From NCBI RefSeq assembly GCF_000010165.1, contig NC_012491.1, positions 1,358,001 to 1,422,000 of the forward strand: DNA of 64,000 nt, given 5' to 3'. This stretch comes from Brevibacillus brevis NBRC 100599. Its GTDB lineage: Bacteria; Bacillota; Bacilli; Brevibacillales; Brevibacillaceae. Of this stretch, positions 1 through 10,930 are shown one piece after another. Position 1 is the first letter of the stretch. Each line of letters starts with the position of its first letter. The translations under genes and the position numbers were made by a program. The notes beneath the pieces were generated by a model that was not told the origin of the DNA, did not search any database, and saw nothing but the letters and a program-made list of their open reading frames with translations.

Positions 1-18
1 TAGAAAGAGGGTGCTTGC

Positions 19-555
19 ATGCTGGAGCTGTCTCATCTGATTTGGCTGTTTTTAGTCGTTTTCATGTTTCATGATTTCGAGGAGATCGTGATGGTAGAGG
101 GGTGGGTGCGAGCCAAGAAAGACATCATTAGACGGGCTGTGCCAAAACTGCTGATGAAGATGCTGGAGCCATCGCTTTCGATGAACACGGCGCAATTTGC
201 GGTCGCAGTCTCTTGTATTTTCGCGGTTTTATCGGTAGCGGTTATCCTGACTGTCACGACACTTTCGTCTGGAACGTACCTTCCGTTTTTCCTGGTTTGT
301 CTGCATGTGATGTTTCTCCATGTGTTCATACATGTTGGTCATACCGTTGTCCTTCGCACGTACACACCTGGTGTGGTAACGGCTGTGGTATTCGTTTTGC
401 CGTATAGTTTATATACATATGATCGATTGCTTGAGGCTGGCCTTGTGACGTGGCCGTTGCTATGGAGTACATTGCCTTACAGCTTGTTGATCATACCTGT
501 TTTGTATGGGGCACACAGGATTGGAGAGGCAGCAGGTAAAATGATCCCCCGATGA
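19..555 (+). CDS. HXXEE-domain integral membrane protein
   Basis: 178-aa hydrophobic protein with about four membrane segments. Near the N-terminus H18-x-x-E21-E22 (HDFEE) gives the HXXEE family its name. A second histidine cluster (HVFIHVGH, about residues 101-108) could form a buried metal site with it; that is inference. The family has no established reaction. A GAAAGAGGG ribosome site sits just before the ATG. Its stop overlaps an ATG (ATGA at 552-555) that could couple it to the downstream regulator, so the two may act together. Family call is firm, function unknown. Confidence 0.75.
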   Translation: MLELSHLIWLFLVVFMFHDFEEIVMVEGWVRAKKDIIRRAVPKLLMKMLEPSLSMNTAQFAVAVSCIFAVLSVAVILTVTTLSSGTYLPFFLVCLHVMFLHVFIHVGHTVVLRTYTPGVVTAVVFVLPYSLYTYDRLLEAGLVTWPLLWSTLPYSLLIIPVLYGAHRIGEAAGKMIPR

Positions 556-614
556 GAAAAAGAAAGGGAGTATGTTATCCTAGTAGGAAGATTGGTGTGA
601 AAGAGGGAGTTTTG

Positions 615-1919
615 TTGAAGCTGCGACTAGGCGTAATAGGCGCGGATGATTCACTTGCCATCATCGAATCAGTCATGCGAGAGTTTCCTGAAATTGAATA
701 CTTGCCGATTGTCTATTGGAAAGAGGAGGAAATCCTCGATCTGATCATGCCACATGTGGATGAGGTGGATATGTGGCTTTTCTCCGGACAGGTCCCTTAT
801 GCCATGGTGAGCGAGTCAGGCAAGGTTCAAGTGCCGATGGCGTATGTGCCTCATCTCGGTGCGAGCTTGTACAGAACCTTGCTTCATCTGTCCCATCAAT
901 TGGGAGTCCGGGTGGACGAAGTGAGCTTTGATACATTTTCACCAGAAGAACTGGAGCATTTTATGGACGAAGCGGGTATCGCTGGCGGCTACAAGTGGCT
1001 CAAGCATTACGAGGGAGCGATTTCAGCCGATGAACTGGCGAATTACCACGAACAGCTCTGGAAAGCAGGCAAGACAAAGGTGGCTGTCAGCTGCTTGCGG
1101 ACAGCAGAGTTAGAGCTGACACGCAGAGGTGTCCCTGTACATCGGGTCGTGCCGACGCGTGCAGGAGTGATTTCGGTCATTCACATGCTCTTGCGAACAC
1201 ACGAAATGCTTCACTTCAAAGATACCCAGATTGCCGTACAGATGATGGAGATCGATCCCTTCCGCGAGCTTGCTGGTGGCAATTTTTCTACAGATGAGTG
1301 GCAAAATGCCGAGATCAAGACGATGGAAAAGCTGTTGCGTTACGCAAAGCATTTGCAAGGTTCATTGAAGACAGCGGGTCCCGGACGCTACGTTATTTTT
1401 ACAACGCGGGGGAATTTGCAAGAAGTTACTCGTGATTATTCGACAATTCCCGACTTGGATGAGATGTTCGACATTCGTGCTGATCTGGTAACATGTGGGA
1501 TCGGGATTGGCAAGACCGCTTATGAAGCGGAAATCCACGGTGGCGCGGCCCTCTTACACGCCAAAGAGCGAGGGAGCGGCAATTGGATGGTCTTTTTCGA
1601 TGACAAAAGCGTCGTGGGGCCGCTCGGGCGAGACGAACAGCTTACGTATCGGTACGACTCAGAGAAGCTGCAAGCGCTCAGCCAGCTTACCTCACTCAGC
1701 GTCATGACACTGGCGAAGCTTGAATCCATCCTGAAAAAGCGTGGGTCTCAGGATATTCATGCCCACGACTTGGCATCGCATCTACAAATATTGCCACGAA
1801 GCGCCAGACGCATACTGATTGAGCTGGAGTCAAAGGGCCTTGCGCAGGTCATCCGGGAAGAAAATCCGCACCCGCGGGGCAGACCGCGCAAGGTGTATCG
1901 GATCATCTTGCAATCGTAA
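615..1919 (+). CDS. Probable transcriptional regulator with degenerate GGDEF-like domain and C-terminal winged helix
   Basis: About 434 aa from a TTG at 615 that follows GAGGGAG (603-609). An in-frame ATG at 552 overlaps the previous stop (ATGA) and would add 21 basic residues. I prefer 615 because the first beta strand (LRLGVIG) starts there, but the choice is open. Residues about 220-330 end in GIGIGKTAYEAE and an Ala-Leu-x-x-Ala-Lys stretch, like the last part of GGDEF domains, but there is no GGDEF loop, so cyclase activity is unlikely. Residues about 365-434 are a winged helix with RGRPRK in the wing. The N-terminal third resembles a ligand-binding Rossmann fold. Probably a signal-responsive DNA-binding protein; its target is unknown. 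Confidence 0.55.
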   Translation: MKLRLGVIGADDSLAIIESVMREFPEIEYLPIVYWKEEEILDLIMPHVDEVDMWLFSGQVPYAMVSESGKVQVPMAYVPHLGASLYRTLLHLSHQLGVRVDEVSFDTFSPEELEHFMDEAGIAGGYKWLKHYEGAISADELANYHEQLWKAGKTKVAVSCLRTAELELTRRGVPVHRVVPTRAGVISVIHMLLRTHEMLHFKDTQIAVQMMEIDPFRELAGGNFSTDEWQNAEIKTMEKLLRYAKHLQGSLKTAGPGRYVIFTTRGNLQEVTRDYSTIPDLDEMFDIRADLVTCGIGIGKTAYEAEIHGGAALLHAKERGSGNWMVFFDDKSVVGPLGRDEQLTYRYDSEKLQALSQLTSLSVMTLAKLESILKKRGSQDIHAHDLASHLQILPRSARRILIELESKGLAQVIREENPHPRGRPRKVYRIILQS

Positions 1920-1940
1920 TTGTAATAAATTTACCAATTA

Positions 1941-1969
1941 ATCATTTCTTTCAGGAAATGATTTTTTTG
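1941..1969 (+). terminator. Rho-independent terminator
   Basis: Perfect 8-bp stem ATCATTTC (1941-1948) with GAAATGAT (1955-1962), followed by a T run. It closes the HXXEE/regulator pair and insulates the protease gene. Confidence 0.8.
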
Positions 1970-2043
1970 TCGTTAAAAAATTGTTCTCAAATTCACATTT
2001 ATGACAAATAATAAGAGATGTAAACAACTATGAACTTACATAA

Positions 2044-3663
<1,620 letters not shown>

Positions 3664-3710
3664 TTACTGAGATATTTCGTGACGCGAAACAATTTTCATA
3701 CTAGTAAAAA

Positions 3711-3744
3711 TTGTCTTGCTCCTTGTGGGGTAAGGCAATTTTTT
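3711..3744 (+). terminator. Rho-independent terminator after the M4 protease
   Basis: 12-bp stem with three G-U pairs, TTGTCTTGCTCC (3711-3722) against GGGGTAAGGCAA (3727-3738), a 4-base loop, then a T run. Confidence 0.8.
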
Positions 3745-3798
3745 GTATGTTGGTGGTAATTTACAGCGTGTGAATAAGGAGTTAGAAAGGAGTAGCTC

Positions 3799-4746
3799 AT
3801 GGATCATTTCAAAACCATATTGCGACACCATTATGATAGAGACGCTGCTGATGTTATCCCTCAACAAGGAGGATGGTCTGCACTTGCTTATAAAGTCATC
3901 AGCGACCAGCATTCCTATTTCTTGAAGGTCTATGAAAAAAGCAGAGCATCAACGCCCAAGTGGACAGCGCTGATCGATAAGTACGTTCCCATTATCCAGT
4001 GGCTATCCTGCCAGACCGGACTACAAGGCAAACTTCCAGTGCCACTGCTGACAAGAAACGCAGCGTATAAACATGAAGACGACATGGGCATCTATCAGCT
4101 GTTTGAATATATTGAGGGGAAAACCATTGGGAGCCAAGCATTAAGCACGATGCAAGTCCGCCAGCTAGCAGAAATCATCGCGCAATTGCATTTGTACGGG
4201 GAAGAAGTCCCGATCAGTACGGCTGCGATCAAGGAAGACTTCCGCATCCCATTTGCCGAGCAGTTTAGAGAAATGCTGAACGAAGATATCCATCGTCTGC
4301 CTGATGATGTGAGTGAAATCGTCAAACCTTTTGCCAGCATACTGGCTACTCGCATGAATGATTTGGAGATGATTGCCGAGGAATTGCGAGGCAGTGAGGT
4401 GGAAATGAAGCTTTGTCATACGGACATTCACAACTGGAATTTGATGCAATCTGGTCAACAGCTCATTCTCATAGACTGGGAAGGATTGAAGCTGGCTCCG
4501 GTTGAAGCAGATCTGATGTTTTTGGTAGATCAGCCGTTTTTAGAAGAGTTTATGGCTACCTATCTGAAGACACATACAAATTATGTCGTCAATCGACAAG
4601 CCCTGAAATTCTATCAAATCCGACGTAGGTTGGAAGATATATGTGAACTGTTAGAGCAGCTTTTGTTTGATGAGCAGGAGGAAGAGGATCGAGTAGGGAC
4701 GATCAGGCATTTGAAAGGGGAATTGAGTAAGGTTGAGGGAGATTAA
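3799..4746 (+). CDS. Aminoglycoside-phosphotransferase-family kinase
   Basis: 315 aa. The Brenner/catalytic loop is CHTDIHNWN (D209, N214) and the Mg-binding aspartate D226 sits in LIDWEG, both diagnostic of the APH/choline-kinase fold. It transfers phosphate from ATP to a small-molecule hydroxyl. The substrate cannot be read from sequence: chromosomal members act on antibiotics, homoserine, choline or spore metabolites. Start ATG follows AAAGGAG with normal spacing. It is followed immediately by a decayed HEAT-repeat gene. Confidence 0.85.
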   Translation: MDHFKTILRHHYDRDAADVIPQQGGWSALAYKVISDQHSYFLKVYEKSRASTPKWTALIDKYVPIIQWLSCQTGLQGKLPVPLLTRNAAYKHEDDMGIYQLFEYIEGKTIGSQALSTMQVRQLAEIIAQLHLYGEEVPISTAAIKEDFRIPFAEQFREMLNEDIHRLPDDVSEIVKPFASILATRMNDLEMIAEELRGSEVEMKLCHTDIHNWNLMQSGQQLILIDWEGLKLAPVEADLMFLVDQPFLEEFMATYLKTHTNYVVNRQALKFYQIRRRLEDICELLEQLLFDEQEEEDRVGTIRHLKGELSKVEGD

Positions 4747-4747
4747 C

Positions 4748-4978
4748 ATGATTGACGTTACTAGGAGCCGCAAGAAAGGTAGAATGGGATCCATTAGCGA
4801 ACGTTCTGCCAACGCTAGACGACGCTATCCTTGATTATGCATTAAGCATTCTTGGTTGTTCAAAAAACGAAAATTTATAAAAGTAATCGAGCCGTACTTA
4901 CATTCCCCTACGGAAAATATTAGGCAAGCTGCCGCAGAAGCTTTGGAGGAAATCAATTATAACAGAGAAGAATGTTGA
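4748..4978 (+). pseudogene. Frameshifted HEAT-repeat protein remnant
   Basis: The ATG at 4748 encodes only MIDVT in a sensible frame. Coding continuity then moves to another frame (about 4767-4862, reading ARKVEWDPLANVLPTL and on to YALSILGCSK). It moves again at a six-A run (4862-4867) into the frame that reads KFIKVIEPYLHSP, then IRQAAAEALEEI, and stops at 4978. The last part is a canonical HEAT-repeat helix pair. Two compensating frameshifts in about 230 bp mean a broken small gene, or sequencing errors, one of them at the A run. It lies 1 bp after the phosphotransferase stop. Confidence 0.6.
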
Positions 4979-5100
4979 GGTTTGTGGCGCTACTTGACGA
5001 GTTATGCCTCCTTTTCAAAATAGACAGACTATTATACAATTAAGGACATAACCGTTAATCAACCGTTATTGGCTCTACATAGAAGGGGGAGTGACGCGTC

Positions 5101-6324
5101 ATGATCAATTCGGATCGATTGTGGGATCGATTGGGACAGCTTGGCAACATTGGGAAGCAAGAGGCGGGCGGCATTACGCGGTTGTCTTTTACGCCTGAGG
5201 AACGGGCGGCAAAAGATCTCGTCACAGGCTTTATGAAGGAAGCGGGTCTCATCGTTCGCGAAGATGAGGTAGGGAACTTGATTGGCCGAAAAGAAGGGAA
5301 AAATCCAGCCGCTCCTGTCGTTTTGGTTGGCTCGCATATCGACTCCGTACCAAATGGCGGCGATTATGACGGTCCCCTTGGCGTACTGGCTGGGGTAGAA
5401 GTTTTACAGACGATGCAGGAACAGGGAATCGAAACAGAGCATCCGATCGAAGTCATCGCGTTCACGGATGAAGAAGGAACGCGTTTTGGGTACGGGATGA
5501 TCGGCAGTCGTGGTATCGCGGGTCTGATCAAGCGTGACGAGCTGGAACAAGCAGACAAGAATGGGGTCACGATTGCCGAAGCAATGCGGCAAACGGGGCT
5601 TGATCCGGATCGCACCAGTCTCGCCGCGAGAACGCCTGGAAGTGTGAAAGCGTATGTGGAGCTACATATCGAGCAAGGCAAAGTACTGGAGAGCCGTGGG
5701 CTATCTGTGGGGATCGTGACAGGAGTGGCGGGCCCGCTCTGGTTGAATTTCGTGTTTGAGGGAGAAGCCGGTCATGCCGGGGCAACGCCGATGAATTTGC
5801 GCCGTGATCCGATGGCAGCAGCCGCTCAAGTGATGCTTGTCATCGAGGAAGAAGCCGGACGGACAGGAACCAGTGTAGGGACGGTTGGAAGGCTGCAAGC
5901 TTTCCCGGGCGGGGTGAATGTCATTCCGGGACGAGTCGAGTTTTCGCTTGATTTGCGCGATGTGGACGAAGCGATCCGCGATGAAGTGGAACAGCGCATT
6001 TACGAACGGGCAGAAGCGATCTGTGCAAAGCGCAATGTGACGTTGAAGGTAGAGCTGCTGCAACGCATAGCTCCTGCTGTATGCTCGGACGATATCCAGC
6101 ATGCTGTAGCCGAAGCGTGTGAGGCAGAAGGCTTGGAAGCATTTAGACTGCCGAGTGGCGCAGGGCATGATTGCATGCAGCTCGTTGGGCTGTGCCCGGT
6201 TGGCATGATTTTCGCCAGGTCCAAGGATGGCATTAGCCACAACCCGGCAGAGTTCACGACAAAAGAGGATTGTGCGAACGGAGCACAAGTACTGTACCGC
6301 ACCGTTTTATCCTTAGCAAAATAG
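5101..6324 (+). CDS. M20 amidase, hydantoinase/carbamoylase family (N-carbamoyl-L-amino-acid hydrolase or allantoate amidohydrolase type)
   Basis: 407 aa, the usual length for AmaB/HyuC/AllC. Metal-site motifs appear in order: [15 protein letters not shown] (His and Asp ligands), TDEEGTRFG (catalytic Glu pair), HIEQG, and SGAGHD near the C-terminus. It cleaves a carbamoyl or ureido C-N bond in the cytosol with two divalent metals, releasing ammonia and carbon dioxide. The precise substrate is not resolvable. AAGGGGGAG precedes the ATG. The next gene is a second M20 enzyme 50 bp on, so they probably form a two-gene operon for amide or ureide scavenging. Confidence 0.87.
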   Translation: MINSDRLWDRLGQLGNIGKQEAGGITRLSFTPEERAAKDLVTGFMKEAGLIVREDEVGNLIGRKEGKNPAAPVVLVGSHIDSVPNGGDYDGPLGVLAGVEVLQTMQEQGIETEHPIEVIAFTDEEGTRFGYGMIGSRGIAGLIKRDELEQADKNGVTIAEAMRQTGLDPDRTSLAARTPGSVKAYVELHIEQGKVLESRGLSVGIVTGVAGPLWLNFVFEGEAGHAGATPMNLRRDPMAAAAQVMLVIEEEAGRTGTSVGTVGRLQAFPGGVNVIPGRVEFSLDLRDVDEAIRDEVEQRIYERAEAICAKRNVTLKVELLQRIAPAVCSDDIQHAVAEACEAEGLEAFRLPSGAGHDCMQLVGLCPVGMIFARSKDGISHNPAEFTTKEDCANGAQVLYRTVLSLAK

Positions 6325-6374
6325 GCATAAGAGATAGTAAGTGGGGGAGCCACGTAAATCAGGAGGAGAGCGGC

Positions 6375-7562
6375 ATGACAGCAACGGCAGTGGTAACGCT
6401 TAATAAGGCGGTCGAAGAAATCAAGGATCAGGTAATCGCATGGAGACGGTATTTGCACGAAAACCCTGAATTATCCTTTCATGAGGAAAAAACAGCACAG
6501 TTTGTATACGAGACACTTCTTTCTTTTGGCAATCTGGAAATATCCAGACCGACGAAAAACAGTGTGATGGCCAGATTGATCGGTTCCCAGCCTGGGAAAG
6601 TGCTCGCCATGCGGGCTGACATGGACGCATTGCCGATTACGGAAGAAAATACGTTTGAATTCGTATCGAAAAATCCTGGCGTCATGCACGCATGCGGACA
6701 CGACGGTCACACGTCCATGCTGCTCGGAACGGCAAAGCTACTGTCTGGGATGAAGGATCAGATCAAGGGAGAGGTTCGTTTCTTCTTTCAGCACGCGGAG
6801 GAAGTATACCCGGGCGGAGCGGAAGAAATGGTACAGGCAGGCGTCATGGACGGCGTAGACATGGTAATTGGTACGCATCTGTGGTCGACGATGGAGTTTG
6901 GGACAGTAGGTATCTGCCCAGGTCCGATGATGGCCGCTCCTGATACGTTCTGGATCACTGTTCTTGGAAAAGGCGGACATGCGGCGCTCCCACATGAAAC
7001 GATCGACAGCATCGCAATTGCGGCACAAGTGGTGACCAATCTCCAGCACATCGTATCCCGCAATGCCGATCCGCTCGATAATCTGGTTCTCTCTGTCACG
7101 CAATTTGTGGGGGGAACGACACATAACGTCATTCCGGGTACGGTAGAGATTTGCGGGACAGTACGCAGCTTTGACAAAAATTTGCGCGAGTCTGTTCCAG
7201 GACTCATGGAACGCGTGATCAAAGGCATTACAGAAGCACATGGCGCGGAATATAAGTTCAAATACGAATTTGGCTATCGCCCGGTTATCAACGATGCCGA
7301 AGTGACGAAATGGATGGAAGAGGTCGTGGAGGAATCACTGGGAGCAGAATGGGTAGAGCATATGCGCCCAACCATGGGTGGCGAGGATTTCTCGGCCTTC
7401 CAGCAAAAAGCGCCAGGCTGCTTCTTCTACGTCGCTGCCGGAAACAAAGAAAAAGGCATCACATATCCGCACCATCATCCACGTTTTACAATCGACGAGG
7501 ATGCACTCGAAGTCGGGGTTAAAATGTTCGTCAACGCGGCGAGAAAAATCGTGATGGAATAG
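6375..7562 (+). CDS. M20D amidohydrolase (hippurate hydrolase / IAA-amino-acid hydrolase-like)
   Basis: 395 aa from ATG 6375, chosen because AGGAGGAG lies just upstream; longer in-frame starts lack a ribosome site. Motifs typical of the family: RRYLHENPELSFHE, MRADMDALPI, MHACGHDGHTSML and HAEEVYPGGAEEM, carrying the metal-binding Cys/His/Glu set, plus a dimerisation lid domain in the middle. It hydrolyses N-acyl amino acids or related amides in the cytosol. It follows the carbamoylase-type gene and ends at a strong terminator. Confidence 0.88.
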   Translation: MTATAVVTLNKAVEEIKDQVIAWRRYLHENPELSFHEEKTAQFVYETLLSFGNLEISRPTKNSVMARLIGSQPGKVLAMRADMDALPITEENTFEFVSKNPGVMHACGHDGHTSMLLGTAKLLSGMKDQIKGEVRFFFQHAEEVYPGGAEEMVQAGVMDGVDMVIGTHLWSTMEFGTVGICPGPMMAAPDTFWITVLGKGGHAALPHETIDSIAIAAQVVTNLQHIVSRNADPLDNLVLSVTQFVGGTTHNVIPGTVEICGTVRSFDKNLRESVPGLMERVIKGITEAHGAEYKFKYEFGYRPVINDAEVTKWMEEVVEESLGAEWVEHMRPTMGGEDFSAFQQKAPGCFFYVAAGNKEKGITYPHHHPRFTIDEDALEVGVKMFVNAARKIVME

Positions 7563-7600
7563 GCAAAATGAAAAATGGCGTAAACTAATCCAAAAGTAAG

Positions 7601-7632
7601 GCAGCTTGTCAATGCGGCAAGCTGCTTTTTTA
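7601..7632 (+). terminator. Rho-independent terminator after the M20 pair
   Basis: 8-bp perfect stem GCAGCTTG (7601-7608) with CAAGCTGC, followed by six T. Confidence 0.88.
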
Positions 7633-7915
7633 CGTTTCTCTCTAATCTGGGACTCAGGTTGTGGTACGCAATGTGTATTTAGTTGTATTTGAGGTTGTGA
7701 AGTTGTGTATTTAACTTGGAATTTATTGTTTTTTCTTTTGGTTTTAATAAACCCTCAACAATGCAGCTATAAAATGAATGCAAACAGCTCTGGATTCTTT
7801 CTAAGTGATAGGGATCGGGACAGAAAAGGGAGGCTTGATCTTTACGTAAACAAGTGAGGAAGCAAATCAAGACGATGAAAAGAAAATGAATTGAGATCCG
7901 AGGAGGAGAGACACC
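7633..7915. other. Intergenic leader before the secreted phosphodiesterase
   Basis: About 280 bp, T-rich, with no coding signal on either strand. A TATAAA at 7768-7773 may be a -10 element, but no convincing -35 lies 16-18 bp upstream. Close to the gene there is only the AGGAGGAG ribosome site. Confidence 0.4.
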
Positions 7916-9982
7916 ATGAAAAAAATCCTGAACCCAAAAGGAATTGCTGCGCTTTTAACAGCTACAACTCTCGTTACCGGTGGAGTCATCGTACAAGCTC
8001 CATTTCTGAATTCGTCAGTTTATGCCGCAGCAAAGGAGGCGAAAGAACTCTCATCTGAAAAGCAACTCCATCGTTTCCTGTTTGAAAATAGCATAGAGGA
8101 TAGCTCAGAATCTCACCATCCTGTGCAAGTGTCCGGAACACCAACGTTCGTGGAAGGACGTGCAGGATTGGGGAAATCCATTCATTTCCAGTCTACCTCA
8201 AAAGATAATGCAACCTGGATAGATTTAGGTGAAAATGACGAGATGAAGTTTGGGGAAACACAAGATTTCACTATTGCCTTCTGGGTGAAATCTCCTGGCG
8301 TTGATGCTGATCCTGGCATTATCTCCAATAAAAACTGGTCAAGCGGTGGTAACGTGGGGTGGTTCATCGGATTGCAAGGATCTACGTTAAAGTGGAATTG
8401 GCGTACATCCGATAGCTCCCGTCTCGATGCATCGATTCCAAACATTGCAGATAATGCATGGCACTATGTCGTCGTTTCTCATGATCGGGATGAACTGGCA
8501 ACGATCTACGTCGACGGTAAAGTAGCAAAAACAATCGATATCAGCCAATCCAAGGGAACAATCGACACTAGCTTCACTACCAAGATTGGAGTAGATGGCG
8601 CTGGAAACCATTTTGGAAGTCGCTATGACGTGCAGTTGGACCAGTTGCAGATTCTGAGTCGCACCGTTACAGATAAAGAAGTAGCTGATAGTTACGCAAG
8701 TGCTCCGAAGATTCCAGTGAAGAGCCTTTCATTGGATCAGAAGGAGCTCAAATTGAAGGCTGGAGCAACGATGCCTGTTACAGTTGTGATCTCTCCGAAA
8801 GAAGCGTCCGTTCAGGATGTCAAATGGAGTTCCAACAACAAAGAGGTCGCGAAGGTCGAAATGATCAATGGACGCCCAACTGTTGTAGCAGGCAAGCCGG
8901 GTAAAGCAAAAATCACAGTGAAAACTGTCGATGGAGGCAAAACAGCGAAAGCGGAAGTAATCGTTACGAATTCGATTGACGTATCGGGAGACGGTCTCCT
9001 AACCGAGGAAGATTTGAACGTCATCATGGACAACCAGAAAAGCCGCTTCGGTGATCGGCGTTGGGAAAAAGCGCAACATGCGGATATTAACAATGACAAG
9101 AAAGTGGACAAAGCAGATGTGGAGATGATGAAAGAAAAGCTGGCTCCTTATGAGAACGATTTCCTTTACAGACGTGTCGTGGTTATCGGCATCGATGGTG
9201 CAGGGAATGCAGTCAAAGATCCGGAAGCAAAGGCGACGAATATCTTGAAACTGATCGAAGAAGGTGCTGGAACATTTGAAGCGAAAGCAGAGCTGCCCAC
9301 GATCAGTGCGCAAAACTGGGGATCTATCCTGCACGGCGTCACTCCTGACAAGCATCAATTGACTAACGATAGCGTAGCGGCTACTCCTTATCCGGAGAAA
9401 AACGAGTATCCTTCCTATTTGAAGCTGCTGAAACAAGAGCGTCCTAAACTCCAGCAAGCTTCCTTCGCTACATGGGGCCCAATCAATATCGGTATCATTG
9501 AAGATTCGGCAGGTTCTTACAAGCAAAATAGCAAGTCGGATGAAGAGACTGCGAAAAAAGTAGTCGATTATATCAAAAAAGAGGGTGAAAATACTCGTAA
9601 CATTTTCGTTCATTTAGATGAAGTGGACGGGGCTGGCCACAATCAAGGCTATTTCACACCGGCATTTTATAAAAAGCTCCAAAAAGCAGATGAGTATGTA
9701 GGTAATATCCTCGAGGCACTGGAAGAGGAAGGACTGATGGAGGATAGCCTGATTATCGTTACGACTGACCACGGTGGGAAAGGAACAGGGCATGGGGGTT
9801 CTTCACCGGGAGAACAGACGATTTTTTGGGCGGCAAAAGGTGGCTCCATCACGCCTGGTACAGAGCTCTCAGAGGTAGGAAACATTGACACTGCCGCCGT
9901 AGTAGCCCATGCGCTTCGGTTGGAATTGCCAGCAAATTGGGATGCTAAAATTCCAGAAGGGTTGTTTCAAGACAACGAGTAA
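7916..9982 (+). CDS. Secreted multidomain alkaline-phosphatase-superfamily phosphodiesterase (LamG - Big2 - dockerin-like - AP)
   Basis: 688 aa. Residues 1-38: signal peptide ending in VYAAAKEA. About 48-253: LamG/concanavalin-A-like domain. About 264-345: bacterial Ig-like group 2 domain. About 352-415: two EF-hand-like calcium loops (DVSGDGLLTEED and DINNDKKVDKAD), the layout of a dockerin type I module. About 420-688: type I phosphodiesterase/nucleotide-pyrophosphatase domain with VIGIDG (metal Asp), PTISAQNWGS (nucleophile Thr or Ser region), HLDEVDGAGH and TTDHGGKGTGHGG (metal-binding Asp/His). It probably hydrolyses phosphodiesters or phosphomonoesters at the cell surface; LamG and Big2 likely bind glycan. 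Monocistronic, with its own terminator. Confidence 0.85.
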   Translation: MKKILNPKGIAALLTATTLVTGGVIVQAPFLNSSVYAAAKEAKELSSEKQLHRFLFENSIEDSSESHHPVQVSGTPTFVEGRAGLGKSIHFQSTSKDNATWIDLGENDEMKFGETQDFTIAFWVKSPGVDADPGIISNKNWSSGGNVGWFIGLQGSTLKWNWRTSDSSRLDASIPNIADNAWHYVVVSHDRDELATIYVDGKVAKTIDISQSKGTIDTSFTTKIGVDGAGNHFGSRYDVQLDQLQILSRTVTDKEVADSYASAPKIPVKSLSLDQKELKLKAGATMPVTVVISPKEASVQDVKWSSNNKEVAKVEMINGRPTVVAGKPGKAKITVKTVDGGKTAKAEVIVTNSIDVSGDGLLTEEDLNVIMDNQKSRFGDRRWEKAQHADINNDKKVDKADVEMMKEKLAPYENDFLYRRVVVIGIDGAGNAVKDPEAKATNILKLIEEGAGTFEAKAELPTISAQNWGSILHGVTPDKHQLTNDSVAATPYPEKNEYPSYLKLLKQERPKLQQASFATWGPINIGIIEDSAGSYKQNSKSDEETAKKVVDYIKKEGENTRNIFVHLDEVDGAGHNQGYFTPAFYKKLQKADEYVGNILEALEEEGLMEDSLIIVTTDHGGKGTGHGGSSPGEQTIFWAAKGGSITPGTELSEVGNIDTAAVVAHALRLELPANWDAKIPEGLFQDNE

Positions 9983-9989
9983 AAAGACC

Positions 9990-10034
9990 AGTTATTCCTT
10001 ATTCCACCATGGTGTAATAGGGGATAACTTTTTT
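9990..10034 (+). terminator. Rho-independent terminator
   Basis: Long stem AGTTATTCCTTATTCCACC (9990-10008) against GGTGTAATAGGGGATAACT (10011-10029), then a T run. A-rich sequence upstream may let it serve both strands. Confidence 0.8.
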
Positions 10035-10057
10035 CTTTCTAGCTAGTGACAACGCAA

Positions 10058-10657
10058 CTAGTACAGACGAATCAGCTTTTGCCAAAAGGAAGTTTTTCTA
10101 CTCGCGTCCTTGATCTTTGCCAACTCGATTTTGGCATCCATAATGTCATTCATAGCCTTGGTCAAGCGGCGATCTCGTTCCTTGAGATTGTTGGTAATAT
10201 AGGCTTCCTGCTTTTCTACACGCGCTAACAGTGCTAAGTAGGCGGCGTCTTGTTGCTGGACATGGGAAGCCAAGGCATGCAGCTTTTCATCCAGCTCTTC
10301 GAGGACAACGGTATGGTTCAAAGCCAGATGTGAGGAAACAGGGGCAGGGGGGAATGCAACCGCAACGGCCGTTTCCTTTCGGGCGGGTTCAGGTGAGCTC
10401 TGCGTAGCAACCATTCGGGCAGCTTCATCTTGCGGAATGAGCTGATCCTTTGTTAAGCTATAAAACCGCTGAAGACACGTAATATCTGCCTGTCTGTACT
10501 CCCGACGATTCTGACTATCCCGCAAAAACCAGTAGCCGTGCTGTTCTAAGAGCATGCTCCACTTGCGCAAGGTGCTGGCCCCAATACCTAACAGTCCTGC
10601 CACATCTCTGCCACTGTATGTTCTCTCCCGTGCCAACAACTCGATAACCTCTCCCAT
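10058..10657 (-). CDS. MerR-type helix-turn-helix protein with DUF3967-like C-terminus
   Basis: 199 aa from the ATG at 10657, which follows GAGGAGG; a longer in-frame start (10912) has no ribosome site. Residues about 1-70 form a MerR-like helix-turn-helix (SGRDVAGLLGIGASTLRKW, then REYRQADITCLQRF). The middle is a helical linker. The last 50 residues (ERDRRLTKAMNDIMDAK, then a short basic/aromatic end) match the style of DUF3967 proteins from Bacillus plasmids and chromosomes. Membrane or DNA anchoring like RacA is possible but not shown. Divergent from the Sm-like gene; no partner visible. Confidence 0.65.
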   Translation of the reverse strand: MGEVIELLARERTYSGRDVAGLLGIGASTLRKWSMLLEQHGYWFLRDSQNRREYRQADITCLQRFYSLTKDQLIPQDEAARMVATQSSPEPARKETAVAVAFPPAPVSSHLALNHTVVLEELDEKLHALASHVQQQDAAYLALLARVEKQEAYITNNLKERDRRLTKAMNDIMDAKIELAKIKDASRKTSFWQKLIRLY

Positions 10658-10930
10658 GGAAATCCCTCCTCTGGCGTAAGTCCGCTCATCTCTTGCTATA
10701 CCGTTTCTGTACGTGAAAAAGGTTTTCCTTTTGGAATCGTGCGACAAAATCTCACAGTGTTCGTAAGCAACGTACTGGTATGGCGTCAATTTGTCACCAG
10801 TCGACAAAGTTGTTGAGAAAAATGAGGACAAATGACGGACGGGTACAAGTACATTTTCTCTTTGACTCCGCTTTTGCTCAGTAGGGCTATGCCAAATGTT
10901 CATAGGATGCATGAGAAGGAGGGATTAACC

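Noticed and set aside
10657..10912. Longer start for the MerR/DUF3967 protein (85 extra residues).
   Set aside because: No ribosome site, low-complexity composition, and it would cover the divergent promoter.
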